From the NCBI GenBank assembly GCA_017861215.1, contig JAGFXN010000002.1, positions 1 through 19,971 of the forward strand: 19,971 nt of DNA, written 5' to 3'. Within the stretch, counting starts at the first letter, position 1, and every line of letters begins with the position of its first letter. The position numbers were made by a program, and so were the translations under genes. Below, in pieces: positions 1-9,401 of this stretch. The stretch comes from Deltaproteobacteria bacterium. GTDB lineage: Bacteria; Desulfobacterota; Desulfuromonadia; Geobacterales; DSM-12255. Below the pieces are notes generated by a model that had not been told where the DNA came from, ran no database searches, and worked only from the letters and a program-made list of their open reading frames with translations.

Positions 1-1
1 T

Positions 2-712
2 CTGGAAAATGCCGCGCGGGAGCCGGAGATCACCGACCTTGCCAATATGCTGAACCAGATGGGAGCCAGAATCGACGGGGCGGGCACCGACACCATCAGG
101 ATAGCAGGGGTGAGCAGCCTGGCGCCGGTCGCCTATCGGGTCATGCCGGACAGGATCGAAGCCGGCACCTTTATGGTGGCGGCGGCTATCACCGGCGGCG
201 ATATCAGGATCCGCAACATGCAGCTGGAGCATCTTGATGCGCTGGTCTTCAAGCTGCAGGATGCCGGCGTCGAGATCATCAACAAGGACGGTATTGTCAG
301 GGTCAGAGGGGCAAGAAAGATAAAAAGCGTCAACATCAAGACCCGTCCGTATCCGGGTTTCCCGACCGACATGCAGGCGCAGTTCATGGCACTGATGACG
401 ATAGCCGACGGGGCGAGCGTCATTGCCGAAAACATCTTCGAGAACCGTTTCATGCATGTCTCCGAACTGCTCCGCTTTGGTGCCGATGTCGTCATTGACG
501 GCCGGAGCGCTACGGTCAAAGGGGTCAAAAAGCTCTCCGGCGCCCCGGTCATGGCGACCGACCTCAGGGCTTCGGCATCGCTGATTCTGGCAGGCCTTGC
601 GGCCGAAGGGGAGACCGAGATAACGAGGATTTATCACCTCGACCGCGGCTATGAATCCATCGAGAAAAAGCTGGCGGGGCTCGGCGCAGATATAAAGAGG
701 GTAAAGGAGTAG
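2..712 (+). CDS. murA: UDP-N-acetylglucosamine 1-carboxyvinyltransferase MurA (C-terminal part)
   Basis: MurA transfers enolpyruvate from PEP to UDP-GlcNAc, the first committed cytoplasmic step of peptidoglycan synthesis. The reading frame is open from base 2 and enters from the left edge, so the gene is truncated by the window. About 236 of the usual roughly 420 residues are present. The visible motifs are typical of MurA: ENAAREPEI at the left edge, FPTDMQAQF (its Asp is the family's general base), RASASL, and HLDRGYE near the C-terminus (its Arg contacts substrate in known structures). The catalytic Cys loop lies outside the window. The stop codon is TAG at 710-712, and a heptamer repeat begins inside it. 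hisG follows 76 bases downstream on the same strand, so the two are probably co-transcribed. Identity is very secure. Confidence 0.96.
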   Translation: MENAAREPEITDLANMLNQMGARIDGAGTDTIRIAGVSSLAPVAYRVMPDRIEAGTFMVAAAITGGDIRIRNMQLEHLDALVFKLQDAGVEIINKDGIVRVRGARKIKSVNIKTRPYPGFPTDMQAQFMALMTIADGASVIAENIFENRFMHVSELLRFGADVVIDGRSATVKGVKKLSGAPVMATDLRASASLILAGLAAEGETEITRIYHLDRGYESIEKKLAGLGADIKRVKE

Positions 713-778
713 GCACTGGGCTCTAGGCATTGGGCACTGGGAATTTACCTAGAGCCTCGTGCCTATAGCCTAATGCCT
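711..778. repeat. Inverted array of 4+4 degenerate heptamers between murA and hisG
   Basis: Bases 711-738 read as four head-to-tail heptamers (AGGCACT, GGGCTCT, AGGCATT, GGGCACT). After a 12-base spacer, bases 751-778 hold four more in inverted orientation (read on the minus strand AGGCATT, AGGCTAT, AGGCACG, AGGCTCT). The two 28-base arms can pair over about 21 of 28 positions, so the transcript could form a long imperfect hairpin. The array starts inside the murA stop codon and ends 10 bases before the hisG start. Related arrays occur at 3583-3610, 3687-3700 and 9339-9366. Function is unknown. Confidence 0.8.
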
Positions 779-788
779 GAAACAATTT

Positions 789-1427
789 ATGAACGATTTT
801 ATTACGATAGCAATTCCCAAAGGTCGAATTCTGGAAGAGTCGGTGGCGCTGTTCGCCAGGATCGGCATCGACTGCGCCGAACTGCTCGGCAACTCCCGCA
901 AGCTGATCTTTGAAAACGAGTCCCAGCGGATGCGCTACATGATTGTCCGGGCGACGGATGTCCCTACCTATGTGGAGTACGGCTCGGCCGATCTGGGTAT
1001 CGTCGGCAAGGATACGCTCATGGAGCAGGGAAAAGACCTGTACGAACCGCTTGACCTCAAATTCGGCTACTGCCGGATGATGGTGGCCGAGCCGGTCGGC
1101 CTTGCCAGTGAAGACGACCCTTCCCGCTGGTCGAATATCAGGATTGCCACCAAGTACCCCCAGGTAACGGAGAAGTACTTTTCCGCCAAAGGGGTACAGG
1201 TAGAGATCATCAAGCTGTACGGTTCGATCGAACTGGCGCCGCTGGTAGGGCTCTCCGAGAGGATTGTCGATCTTGTCTCGACCGGCGAAACCCTGAAGCA
1301 GAACGGACTGGTCGAGGTGGAGACCATCGCCGAGATCACCACCCGGCTGGTCGTCAACCGGGCGAGTCTCAAGACGAAACATGAGCGGATCAGCCGGATT
1401 ATCGAGGCGCTGGAGAAGCATGTCTAG
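789..1427 (+). CDS. hisG: ATP phosphoribosyltransferase, short form (HisG)
   Basis: HisG condenses ATP with PRPP, the first step of histidine biosynthesis. At 212 residues this is the short form, which lacks the C-terminal histidine-sensing domain and in known cases needs the HisZ regulatory subunit; no hisZ is in the window. Visible motifs are the N-terminal IAIPKGR, DLGIVGKD near residues 69-74, and the PRPP-binding loop DLVSTGETLKQNG at 161-173. The ATG at 789 fits the family N-terminus, but no Shine-Dalgarno sequence precedes it. Instead the heptamer hairpin ends 10 bases upstream. No other his gene is adjacent downstream: the gene ends at a strong terminator. Regulation by translational coupling to murA is unlikely across a 76-base gap, so how it is translated is an open point. 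Confidence 0.96.
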   Translation: MNDFITIAIPKGRILEESVALFARIGIDCAELLGNSRKLIFENESQRMRYMIVRATDVPTYVEYGSADLGIVGKDTLMEQGKDLYEPLDLKFGYCRMMVAEPVGLASEDDPSRWSNIRIATKYPQVTEKYFSAKGVQVEIIKLYGSIELAPLVGLSERIVDLVSTGETLKQNGLVEVETIAEITTRLVVNRASLKTKHERISRIIEALEKHV

Positions 1428-1444
1428 AAACTGTCCAGCAATCC

Positions 1445-1484
1445 GCACAAAAAAAGACCGGGAAGCCCCGGTCTTTTTTTGTGC
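1445..1484. terminator. Bidirectional intrinsic terminator between hisG and the rubrerythrin-like gene
   Basis: An 18-bp perfect inverted repeat (1445-1462 with 1467-1484) encloses a 4-base loop. Each arm contains GACCGGG plus a run of seven A or seven T, so the RNA from either strand ends in a GC-rich stem followed by a U tract. It lies 17 bases after the hisG stop and 14 bases after the stop of the convergent minus-strand gene, so it can serve both. Confidence 0.95.
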
Positions 1485-1498
1485 ATTATAAAGGGGGA

Positions 1499-1996
1499 TT
1501 ATTCCCTGACGAAGGTATCCGTATCCGTTTTGTCCACCATCCCCATCAGGCGCATGTACTCATCCTCTATCATGTCGTAATGCCCCTGGGTCTCCTTTAC
1601 TACCCGTTCGAAAACACTCTTGACCATCGGGTCGATGATATCCTGTGCCAGCACGGTGTAATGGGCAACAACAGACTTCTCTTCTTTCATCGCGATTTCA
1701 AGCGCCTGTTTTTCCATGGTGGCTTCGCCGACCGCCTTGATTAACGCCTTGTAGGTCGGATTGTTGACATCCGGCGGCGTTTTCATGTAACTTTCCACAT
1801 CCCCGAATTCTCCCCCCTTGTAGTACTGGAAGAATGACTTGAGATGGCCAACCTCTTCATTGGCAAGCAGCTCGAATACTTTCCTGGCCCGATCGTTATG
1901 GGCATTGGCTGCTGCCTTGCGGTAAAAGTCTATACTGTCTTTTTCACCCTTGATCGCCAGTTTCAGGGCTTCCTGCAGCAGATATTCCTTTGGCAT
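1499..1996 (-). CDS. Rubrerythrin-like ferritin-family diiron protein (no rubredoxin domain)
   Basis: This 165-residue protein is predicted to be a four-helix ferritin-like diiron protein, probably cytoplasmic and acting in peroxide removal or iron handling. Candidate ligands are E18 in GEKDS, E48 and H51 (EVGH), E105/E106 in KEEKS, and E135 with H139 in KETQGH. The rubredoxin-type CxxC tail of classical rubrerythrin is absent, so any electron donor would be a separate protein. In the second half the usual ExxH position before H139 is T136, so the second iron site may differ from the standard set. A strong Shine-Dalgarno (GGGAGGGGAGA) precedes the ATG. The gene lies 31 bases after tcdA and probably ends that operon. 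Family is clear; the exact role is inferred. Confidence 0.85.
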   Translation of the reverse strand: MPKEYLLQEALKLAIKGEKDSIDFYRKAAANAHNDRARKVFELLANEEVGHLKSFFQYYKGGEFGDVESYMKTPPDVNNPTYKALIKAVGEATMEKQALEIAMKEEKSVVAHYTVLAQDIIDPMVKSVFERVVKETQGHYDMIEDEYMRLMGMVDKTDTDTFVRE

Positions 1997-2027
1997 TGTT
2001 CTCCCCTCCCGTATGAATAGAATCAGT

Positions 2028-2816
2028 TTAGTGACAGTCTACCGCCAATTCAATACAGTTCAAGCGGCCAGCTCTATTTTTTAGCAGATTGTTGACAACT
2101 ACTCCAGCCATGGTCATGCCGAAGATCGCCGGAATATAGGAGATGCTGCCGAGGGTCATCCGCCGCTGCCATTCACCGCCGTCAGGAAGCTCGATTTTTA
2201 CCGGCGCTCCGTCGGTAACGGCACGGAACTCCTCGGTAGAGTAGACAACCGTTATCCCGGTCTCTATCCCCTCTTTGCGCAGCAGCTTACGCACCGATCT
2301 TGCCATCCGGCAGCGGCTTGTTGCCGCGATGTCGGCAACCCGAATGAGCGTCGGATCGAGCTTCATGGCAGCGCCCATGCTGGCAATAACCGGGATATCC
2401 CGTTCGCGGCAGCTCTTCAACAGGTGAATCTTGCTGGTGAAGTGGTCAATGGCGTCGAGCACATAATCAAAGCGGTTGTCAAGCAGGGTGTCGCTGTTTT
2501 CGGCGCTGTAAAACTCCTGCACCGGGATGATTGCCGCGGCCGGATTTATCAGCCGCAGCCGCTCCGCCATCACTGCGCTCTTGCTCTTGCCGACAGTGCC
2601 ATCCATGGCATGCAGCTGCCGGTTGATATTGCTGATGCAGATATTGTCAAAGTCGACCAGGGTCAGGCGGCCGATACCGGCACGGCAGAGCGCTTCAGCG
2701 GCATAACTGCCGACGCCGCCCAGGCCGAACACAGCCACAGAAGTTTTCTGCAGGGCAGAGACACCTGCCTTGCCGATCAGGAGTTCAGTCCGTGAAAAAC
2801 GATGCAGCTTTGACAT
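2028..2816 (-). CDS. tcdA: tRNA threonylcarbamoyladenosine dehydratase TcdA (CsdL, E1-like)
   Basis: TcdA uses ATP to cyclise t6A37 to ct6A in ANN-decoding tRNAs. It belongs to the ThiF/MoeB/E1 superfamily. The protein of 262 residues carries the nucleotide-binding FGLGGVGSYAAEAL near residues 29-42 and the conserved VDFDNICISNINRQ. Further on are the DAIDHFTSK region and ASMGAAMKLDPT, all typical of this family. I chose the ATG at 2816 because an AAAGGA site sits 6 bases upstream and the protein then begins like its homologues. A longer frame reaches 2855 but has no ribosome site. The start overlaps the 3' end of tatD by 32 bases, implying co-transcription and probably coupled translation. 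The rubrerythrin-like gene follows after 31 bases. Confidence 0.92.
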   Translation of the reverse strand: MSKLHRFSRTELLIGKAGVSALQKTSVAVFGLGGVGSYAAEALCRAGIGRLTLVDFDNICISNINRQLHAMDGTVGKSKSAVMAERLRLINPAAAIIPVQEFYSAENSDTLLDNRFDYVLDAIDHFTSKIHLLKSCRERDIPVIASMGAAMKLDPTLIRVADIAATSRCRMARSVRKLLRKEGIETGITVVYSTEEFRAVTDGAPVKIELPDGGEWQRRMTLGSISYIPAIFGMTMAGVVVNNLLKNRAGRLNCIELAVDCH

Positions 2817-3564
2817 GGAAAATCCTTTGCGCATTGAGAGTCGTTGCCAGAGCAACGTCTTCCAGGGTGAGCCCCTTTATTGCGGCGATTTTTTCTGCTA
2901 CCGCCAGAAGGAAAGCCGGTTCATTCATGCTGCCGCGATAGGCTTGCGGGGTGAGGTCCGGTGAATCTGTCTCAAGAAGAAGGTGTTCGAGTGGAATATC
3001 ACGTACGACCTGCACCGGCTTTACTGCTCCGCTCCAGGTGACCGGTCCGGCGATGCCGATCTTTAGTCCCAAAGCGATGCATTCCCGGGCTGTTTCGACG
3101 CTCCCCGAAAATGCGTGCATGACGCCGCCGGTTCTTGCGGACTCTTCGGCAAGTATCCTGAGCAGATCCGCAAAGGCTCGGCGGCAATGTATGAGTATTG
3201 GCAAAGAGTATTTTCCGGCAAGGCGCAGATGCCGGCGGAAGATATCCTGTTGCAGCAGGCGATCACAGTCCCTGTCGGTATAATCGAGCCCTGTCTCGCC
3301 GATGGCCACGGCAACTGGCAGATACTTTTCGAGTTCCGCAAGCGAGTCATCCGGACAGCCGCAGATATGAAGGGGGTGAATTCCGAATGCAGGGGAGATG
3401 GAAGGGTTTGCCGCGGCGGTTGCGGCAATGCCTTGCCACCCTGCCGGGGCCACTCCGGGACAGATGAACCGCACTACTCCGGCAGCCGCCGCACGCAGGA
3501 GAATCTGCGGCAGGTCCGAGGAGAGCGGCGGCAGATCAAGATGGCAGTGGGTATCGATGAACAT
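2785..3564 (-). CDS. tatD: TatD-family metal-dependent deoxyribonuclease
   Basis: TatD proteins are cytoplasmic TIM-barrel metal-dependent hydrolases with 3'-5' exonuclease or AP-endonuclease activity, linked to DNA repair. The metal ligands of the family are all visible (counting from the ATG at 3564): H6 and H8 in DTHCH, E90 in GETGLDY, H126 in HCRR, H150 in HAFSG and D200 in ETDSPDL. Length is 259 residues, normal for the family. I chose the ATG at 3564, giving the usual MFIDTHCHLD beginning. A TTG two codons upstream (3570) is possible, and neither has a good Shine-Dalgarno. Upstream lies a four-copy heptamer repeat. The 3' end overlaps tcdA by 32 bases, so the two form a transcription unit. 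Confidence 0.93.
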   Translation of the reverse strand: MFIDTHCHLDLPPLSSDLPQILLRAAAAGVVRFICPGVAPAGWQGIAATAAANPSISPAFGIHPLHICGCPDDSLAELEKYLPVAVAIGETGLDYTDRDCDRLLQQDIFRRHLRLAGKYSLPILIHCRRAFADLLRILAEESARTGGVMHAFSGSVETARECIALGLKIGIAGPVTWSGAVKPVQVVRDIPLEHLLLETDSPDLTPQAYRGSMNEPAFLLAVAEKIAAIKGLTLEDVALATTLNAQRIFHVKAASFFTD

Positions 3565-3582
3565 CGGCAAACCGTTAATGAC

Positions 3583-3610
3583 AGGTTGAAGGCGGAAGGT
3601 TGAAGGTTGA
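3583..3610 (+). repeat. Four-copy heptamer array upstream of tatD
   Basis: Four consecutive 7-mers occupy 28 bases: AGGTTGA, AGGCGGA, AGGTTGA, AGGTTGA. They lie 18 bases upstream of the tatD ATG, in its 5' leader or promoter zone. The unit belongs to the same family as at 9339-9366 (AGGCTGA) and resembles the array at 711-778. No inverted partner is seen here. Confidence 0.8.
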
Positions 3611-3686
3611 AATCAATATCCGGGCGTCGCTAACGCAGAGCCGGAGTTACTTGTAAACACTTGCCTCGCGAAGGTGCGCTGTTACT

Positions 3687-3700
3687 TCAGTCTTCAGTCT
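3687..3700 (-). repeat. Two heptamer copies overlapping the lspA stop codon
   Basis: Read on the minus strand, the end of lspA contains AGACTGA twice in tandem. The TGA stop codon of lspA is the last three bases of the second copy. The repeat therefore supplies the last codons of LspA as well as its stop. The unit differs by one or two bases from the AGGCTGA heptamers found elsewhere in the window. Confidence 0.6.
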
Positions 3701-4184
3701 TCACCCCTTTTCCCCGCCGTTCTTCCAGGAACAAATCAAGCGCCAGCATGGCAACTCCGACACAGATGGCAGAATCGGCCACATTGAAAGCCGGCCAGTG
3801 GTGACTTCTCCAGTAGACATCAAGAAAGTCGATGACTTCGCCAAGGCGCAGCCGGTCGATAAGGTTGCCGATTGCTCCGGAAAGAATCAGGGTAAGAGAA
3901 AAAGCAGCAAACTGCTGGTCGTCACGCAGTTTTTTGAAGGCTACCAGGATAGCGGCCATGGCAATGAATGAAACCAGGATGAAAAAGGGCAGCCGCCAGC
4001 TTGCATCGGCAAGGAAGCTGAATGCGGCCCCCTTGTTGCGCAGGTACGTGATGCTGAACAGGCCGTCAAGCACCGGAATTGACTGGCCGAGCTGCATGGT
4101 CCGGTCGACGTAGAGCTTGGTCAGCTGATCGGCAACCAGGATCGCGGGGGTGAGGGACAGCAGTATAAGAGTTTTTTTCTTCAT
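3687..4184 (-). CDS. lspA: Lipoprotein signal peptidase LspA (signal peptidase II)
   Basis: LspA is the inner-membrane aspartyl protease that removes signal peptides from diacylglyceryl-prolipoproteins. The protein has 165 residues and four hydrophobic segments. Family motifs are VADQLTK (17-23), RNKGAAFSF (49-57), SGAIGNLIDR (102-111), EVIDF (116-120) and FNVADSAI (133-140). The catalytic pair is D119 and D137 by comparison with known LspA structures. The last codons (VKTED) and the stop lie in a tandem heptamer repeat, so the extreme C-terminus is probably not conserved. The ribosome site is weak (GAGCGG). The gene immediately upstream encodes a predicted lipoprotein, which would be a substrate. 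Confidence 0.96.
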   Translation of the reverse strand: MKKKTLILLSLTPAILVADQLTKLYVDRTMQLGQSIPVLDGLFSITYLRNKGAAFSFLADASWRLPFFILVSFIAMAAILVAFKKLRDDQQFAAFSLTLILSGAIGNLIDRLRLGEVIDFLDVYWRSHHWPAFNVADSAICVGVAMLALDLFLEERRGKGVKTED

Positions 4185-4240
4185 GGCCGCTCTGTTGAAT
4201 CTTCGGCAGTTTTCAGCCTGCCGGAATTTGCTGCATATGC

Positions 4241-4266
4241 TAAAGGCCGGGTGGACCCGGCCTTTA
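4241..4266 (-). terminator. Hairpin between the PPIase gene and lspA
   Basis: A 12-bp perfect inverted repeat (TAAAGGCCGGGT at 4241-4252 with its complement at 4255-4266) lies 37 bases after the PPIase stop and 56 bases before the lspA start. The effective loop is about four bases. No long U tract follows on the minus strand (only CCUUUA inside the stem). It may be a partial terminator or attenuator for lspA or a 3'-end stabiliser for the PPIase message. Confidence 0.6.
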
Positions 4267-4303
4267 CAGGTATGAACGCTCTATTCCGGACTGAAATCCT
4301 GAA

Positions 4304-5278
4304 CTACTTTTTCGGCTCTTTTGCCTTGGCAGCATCCGGTGCTGCCGGGGCAGCAGGGACAACCTTTGCATCCGGCTTCGGCTCACTTGCGGCGGCAGGA
4401 GTCCCGCCGAGTCCTTTGAGCACATCCTCCTTGATGGAGTATTTGCCGCTCTTCTTCAGATCTTCCTTGAGTTTCTGGAATACTTCCTGCTGCTTGGCCG
4501 GCTGCAGGGAAGTCTTGATCTGCTCCTTGACATCGTCGAAGGTCCGCTCACCTGCCGGCCGCATGCCGGTCAGTTTAATAATGTGGTAGCCGAACTTTGT
4601 CTTGACGATGTCGGAAACCTGATTCTCCTTCATCGCAAAGGCAACCTTCTCAAACTCGGGAATCATGGATCCTTTGCTGAACCAGCCGAGATCACCGCCC
4701 TTGGCCGCAGCACCGTCAGCTGAGTATTTTTTGGCAAGCTCTTCGAAATTGGCGCCGCCCTTGATCTGGGCAAGCAGCTCCTTTGCCTCTTTTTCAGACT
4801 TGACCAGTATATGGCTTGCCTTTACCTGGTCGCCGGTTTTGAATTTATCCTTGTTCTGCTCGTAGAACTTTTTCAGCTCTTCGTCACTTACCTTTGCCTG
4901 CTCTTCGACCTTCTTCTTCAGATATGCTTCGACCACGAGACGCTTTTTCAGCTCTTCAAGCTTCTCCTTTACCTCCGGAGCGTTCTCGATGCCTTCCTTG
5001 AGCGCCTCCTGCATGATCAGCTCGCGGATAATCATCGTCTCCAGCATCTCTTTCCTGCCTTCAGCTGTTTCTGTCATCGGCTTTAGATACGGCGGGAGAT
5101 TTTCCACTTCTTTCTTGAAAGCATCAACCGTGATGGTTGTCCCGGCGACTTCGGCCAGAACCGGTCCGGAAGGCTTGCCCTCCTTTTTTACCTCCGCATC
5201 CTTTTTGCCGGTGCAGCCGAAGAGAGCGACAACACAGGCAACCGTTGCCGCAGACTTTATTACAGACTGTCTTTTCAC
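4304..5278 (-). CDS. Parvulin-type peptidyl-prolyl isomerase lipoprotein (PrsA/SurA-like)
   Basis: This 324-residue protein is a predicted envelope foldase. It begins with a lipoprotein signal peptide (basic MKRQSVIK, hydrophobic stretch, lipobox LFGC with Cys22), so it should be lipid-anchored on the periplasmic side and matured by LspA, encoded just downstream. Residues about 45-150 form a Lys/Glu-rich helical SurA-N-like chaperone region. Residues about 151-238 are the parvulin domain, with KASHILVKS, the GGDLGWF segment, MIPEFE and FGYHIIKL. The C-terminal 35 residues are an Ala/Pro/Lys-rich low-complexity tail. The start is GTG with a good AAAGGAG site 7 bases upstream. It follows mfd by 44 bases on the same strand. 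Client proteins are unknown. Confidence 0.92.
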   Translation of the reverse strand: MKRQSVIKSAATVACVVALFGCTGKKDAEVKKEGKPSGPVLAEVAGTTITVDAFKKEVENLPPYLKPMTETAEGRKEMLETMIIRELIMQEALKEGIENAPEVKEKLEELKKRLVVEAYLKKKVEEQAKVSDEELKKFYEQNKDKFKTGDQVKASHILVKSEKEAKELLAQIKGGANFEELAKKYSADGAAAKGGDLGWFSKGSMIPEFEKVAFAMKENQVSDIVKTKFGYHIIKLTGMRPAGERTFDDVKEQIKTSLQPAKQQEVFQKLKEDLKKSGKYSIKEDVLKGLGGTPAAASEPKPDAKVVPAAPAAPDAAKAKEPKK

Positions 5279-5322
5279 AGTAATCTCCTTTCATCCTGAT
5301 CGGTAAAATCCAACGGATGCTA

Positions 5323-8832
<3,510 letters not shown>

Positions 8833-8865
8833 AGCCGGTTCCGCTGCCTGGCGCGCGCAACTGTC

Positions 8866-8896
8866 ATCGTATGCCTGTAAACCGGGGCGCTGTCAA
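8866..8896 (-). promoter_or_regulatory. Predicted sigma-70 promoter for mfd
   Basis: On the minus strand a perfect -35 box TTGACA (8896-8891) is followed after 19 bases by TACGAT (8871-8866, 4/6 match to the -10 consensus). The spacer is longer than the ideal 17. Transcription would start about 25-30 bases before the mfd ATG. The -35 box shares a palindrome with the divergent promoter. Confidence 0.45.
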
Positions 8897-8907
8897 GGGG
8901 CTTGACA
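8891..8907. promoter_or_regulatory. Palindrome joining two divergent -35 boxes
   Basis: TGTCAAG-GGG-CTTGACA is a perfect inverted repeat with 7-bp arms and a 3-base centre. Each arm contains a consensus -35 hexamer (TTGACA), one on each strand, so mfd and the gene at 8961 have back-to-back promoters. The palindrome could also be an operator for a dimeric regulator, but its symmetry is partly explained by the two -35 boxes. Confidence 0.6.
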
Positions 8908-8930
8908 TACGCTCGACTCAAGGTTAGCTT
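8902..8930 (+). promoter_or_regulatory. Predicted sigma-70 promoter for the gene at 8961
   Basis: A perfect -35 TTGACA (8902-8907), a 17-base spacer and a weak -10 TAGCTT (8925-8930). Transcription would start near 8937, leaving a leader of about 24 bases that contains the GGGAGG ribosome site. Confidence 0.55.
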
Positions 8931-8960
8931 TGTCACAGCAAAAGTTACGGGAGGCAGTTC

Positions 8961-9335
8961 ATGGCTGTTACGAAAGCAAAGGTTTTCCTCTGGATATTCA
9001 TGCCGTTTGTGCTGGCTGGCGCCCTTTTTGCCGGCTATCTCTGGGTGGCCCTCCACTGGAGCTATTCAAAAGGTGAGCGTGCCGGCTATGTGCAGAAGTT
9101 TTCCCAGAAAGGCTGGCTGATCAAAACCTGGGAGGGGGAACTCGCCTTGGTTGCCGTGCCGGGATCCATGCCGGAAAAATTTTTCTTTACCGTCCGTGAT
9201 GATGAACTGGCGAAAAGGATCAATGCTGCGGTCGGCAAGAGAATAGCCATCGCGTACGAGCAGCACAAGGGGCTGCCGTCCAACTGGTTCGGGGACACCG
9301 ATTACTTTGCCTACGAGTTGAAGGTTATTGAGTAA
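8961..9335 (+). CDS. Small single-pass membrane protein, conserved family of unknown function
   Basis: A 124-residue protein with one hydrophobic segment at about residues 7-31 and a soluble domain of about 90 residues, most likely outside the cytoplasm. The domain carries YSKGERAGYVQKFSQKGW, IKTWEGEL, FFFTVRDDEL and a final TDYFAYELKV. I recognise this pattern from a small family found in Bacteroidetes and Geobacter-type genomes that databases often mislabel '6-phosphogluconate dehydrogenase'. Nothing here supports that enzyme: it is far too short and has no dinucleotide-binding motif. The start is supported by GGGAGG 7 bases upstream and by a promoter at 8902-8930. A heptamer array follows the stop, then the DUF362 gene. 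The function is unknown. Confidence 0.85.
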   Translation: MAVTKAKVFLWIFMPFVLAGALFAGYLWVALHWSYSKGERAGYVQKFSQKGWLIKTWEGELALVAVPGSMPEKFFFTVRDDELAKRINAAVGKRIAIAYEQHKGLPSNWFGDTDYFAYELKVIE

Positions 9336-9338
9336 GCA

Positions 9339-9366
9339 GGGGTTTAGGCTGAAGGCTGAAGGTAGA
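9339..9366 (+). repeat. Heptamer array between the small membrane protein gene and the DUF362 gene
   Basis: Three clear heptamers (AGGCTGA, AGGCTGA, AGGTAGA; 9346-9366) follow a degenerate one (GGGGTTT), making 28 bases. It begins 3 bases after the TAA stop of the upstream gene and ends 35 bases before the DUF362 ATG. The unit is the same as, or within two bases of, that at 3583-3610 and 3687-3700. Confidence 0.75.
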
Positions 9367-9401
9367 AGCAAAAGACTGATAATCGTATGGGGGATAGCAG
9401 C

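Noticed and set aside
723..1448. A 241-codon minus-strand frame opposite hisG
   Set aside because: It is antisense to a clearly functional hisG and runs into the repeat element.
8961..9335. 6-phosphogluconate dehydrogenase label for the small membrane protein
   Set aside because: The protein has 124 residues, a membrane segment and no dinucleotide-binding or catalytic motif of that enzyme.
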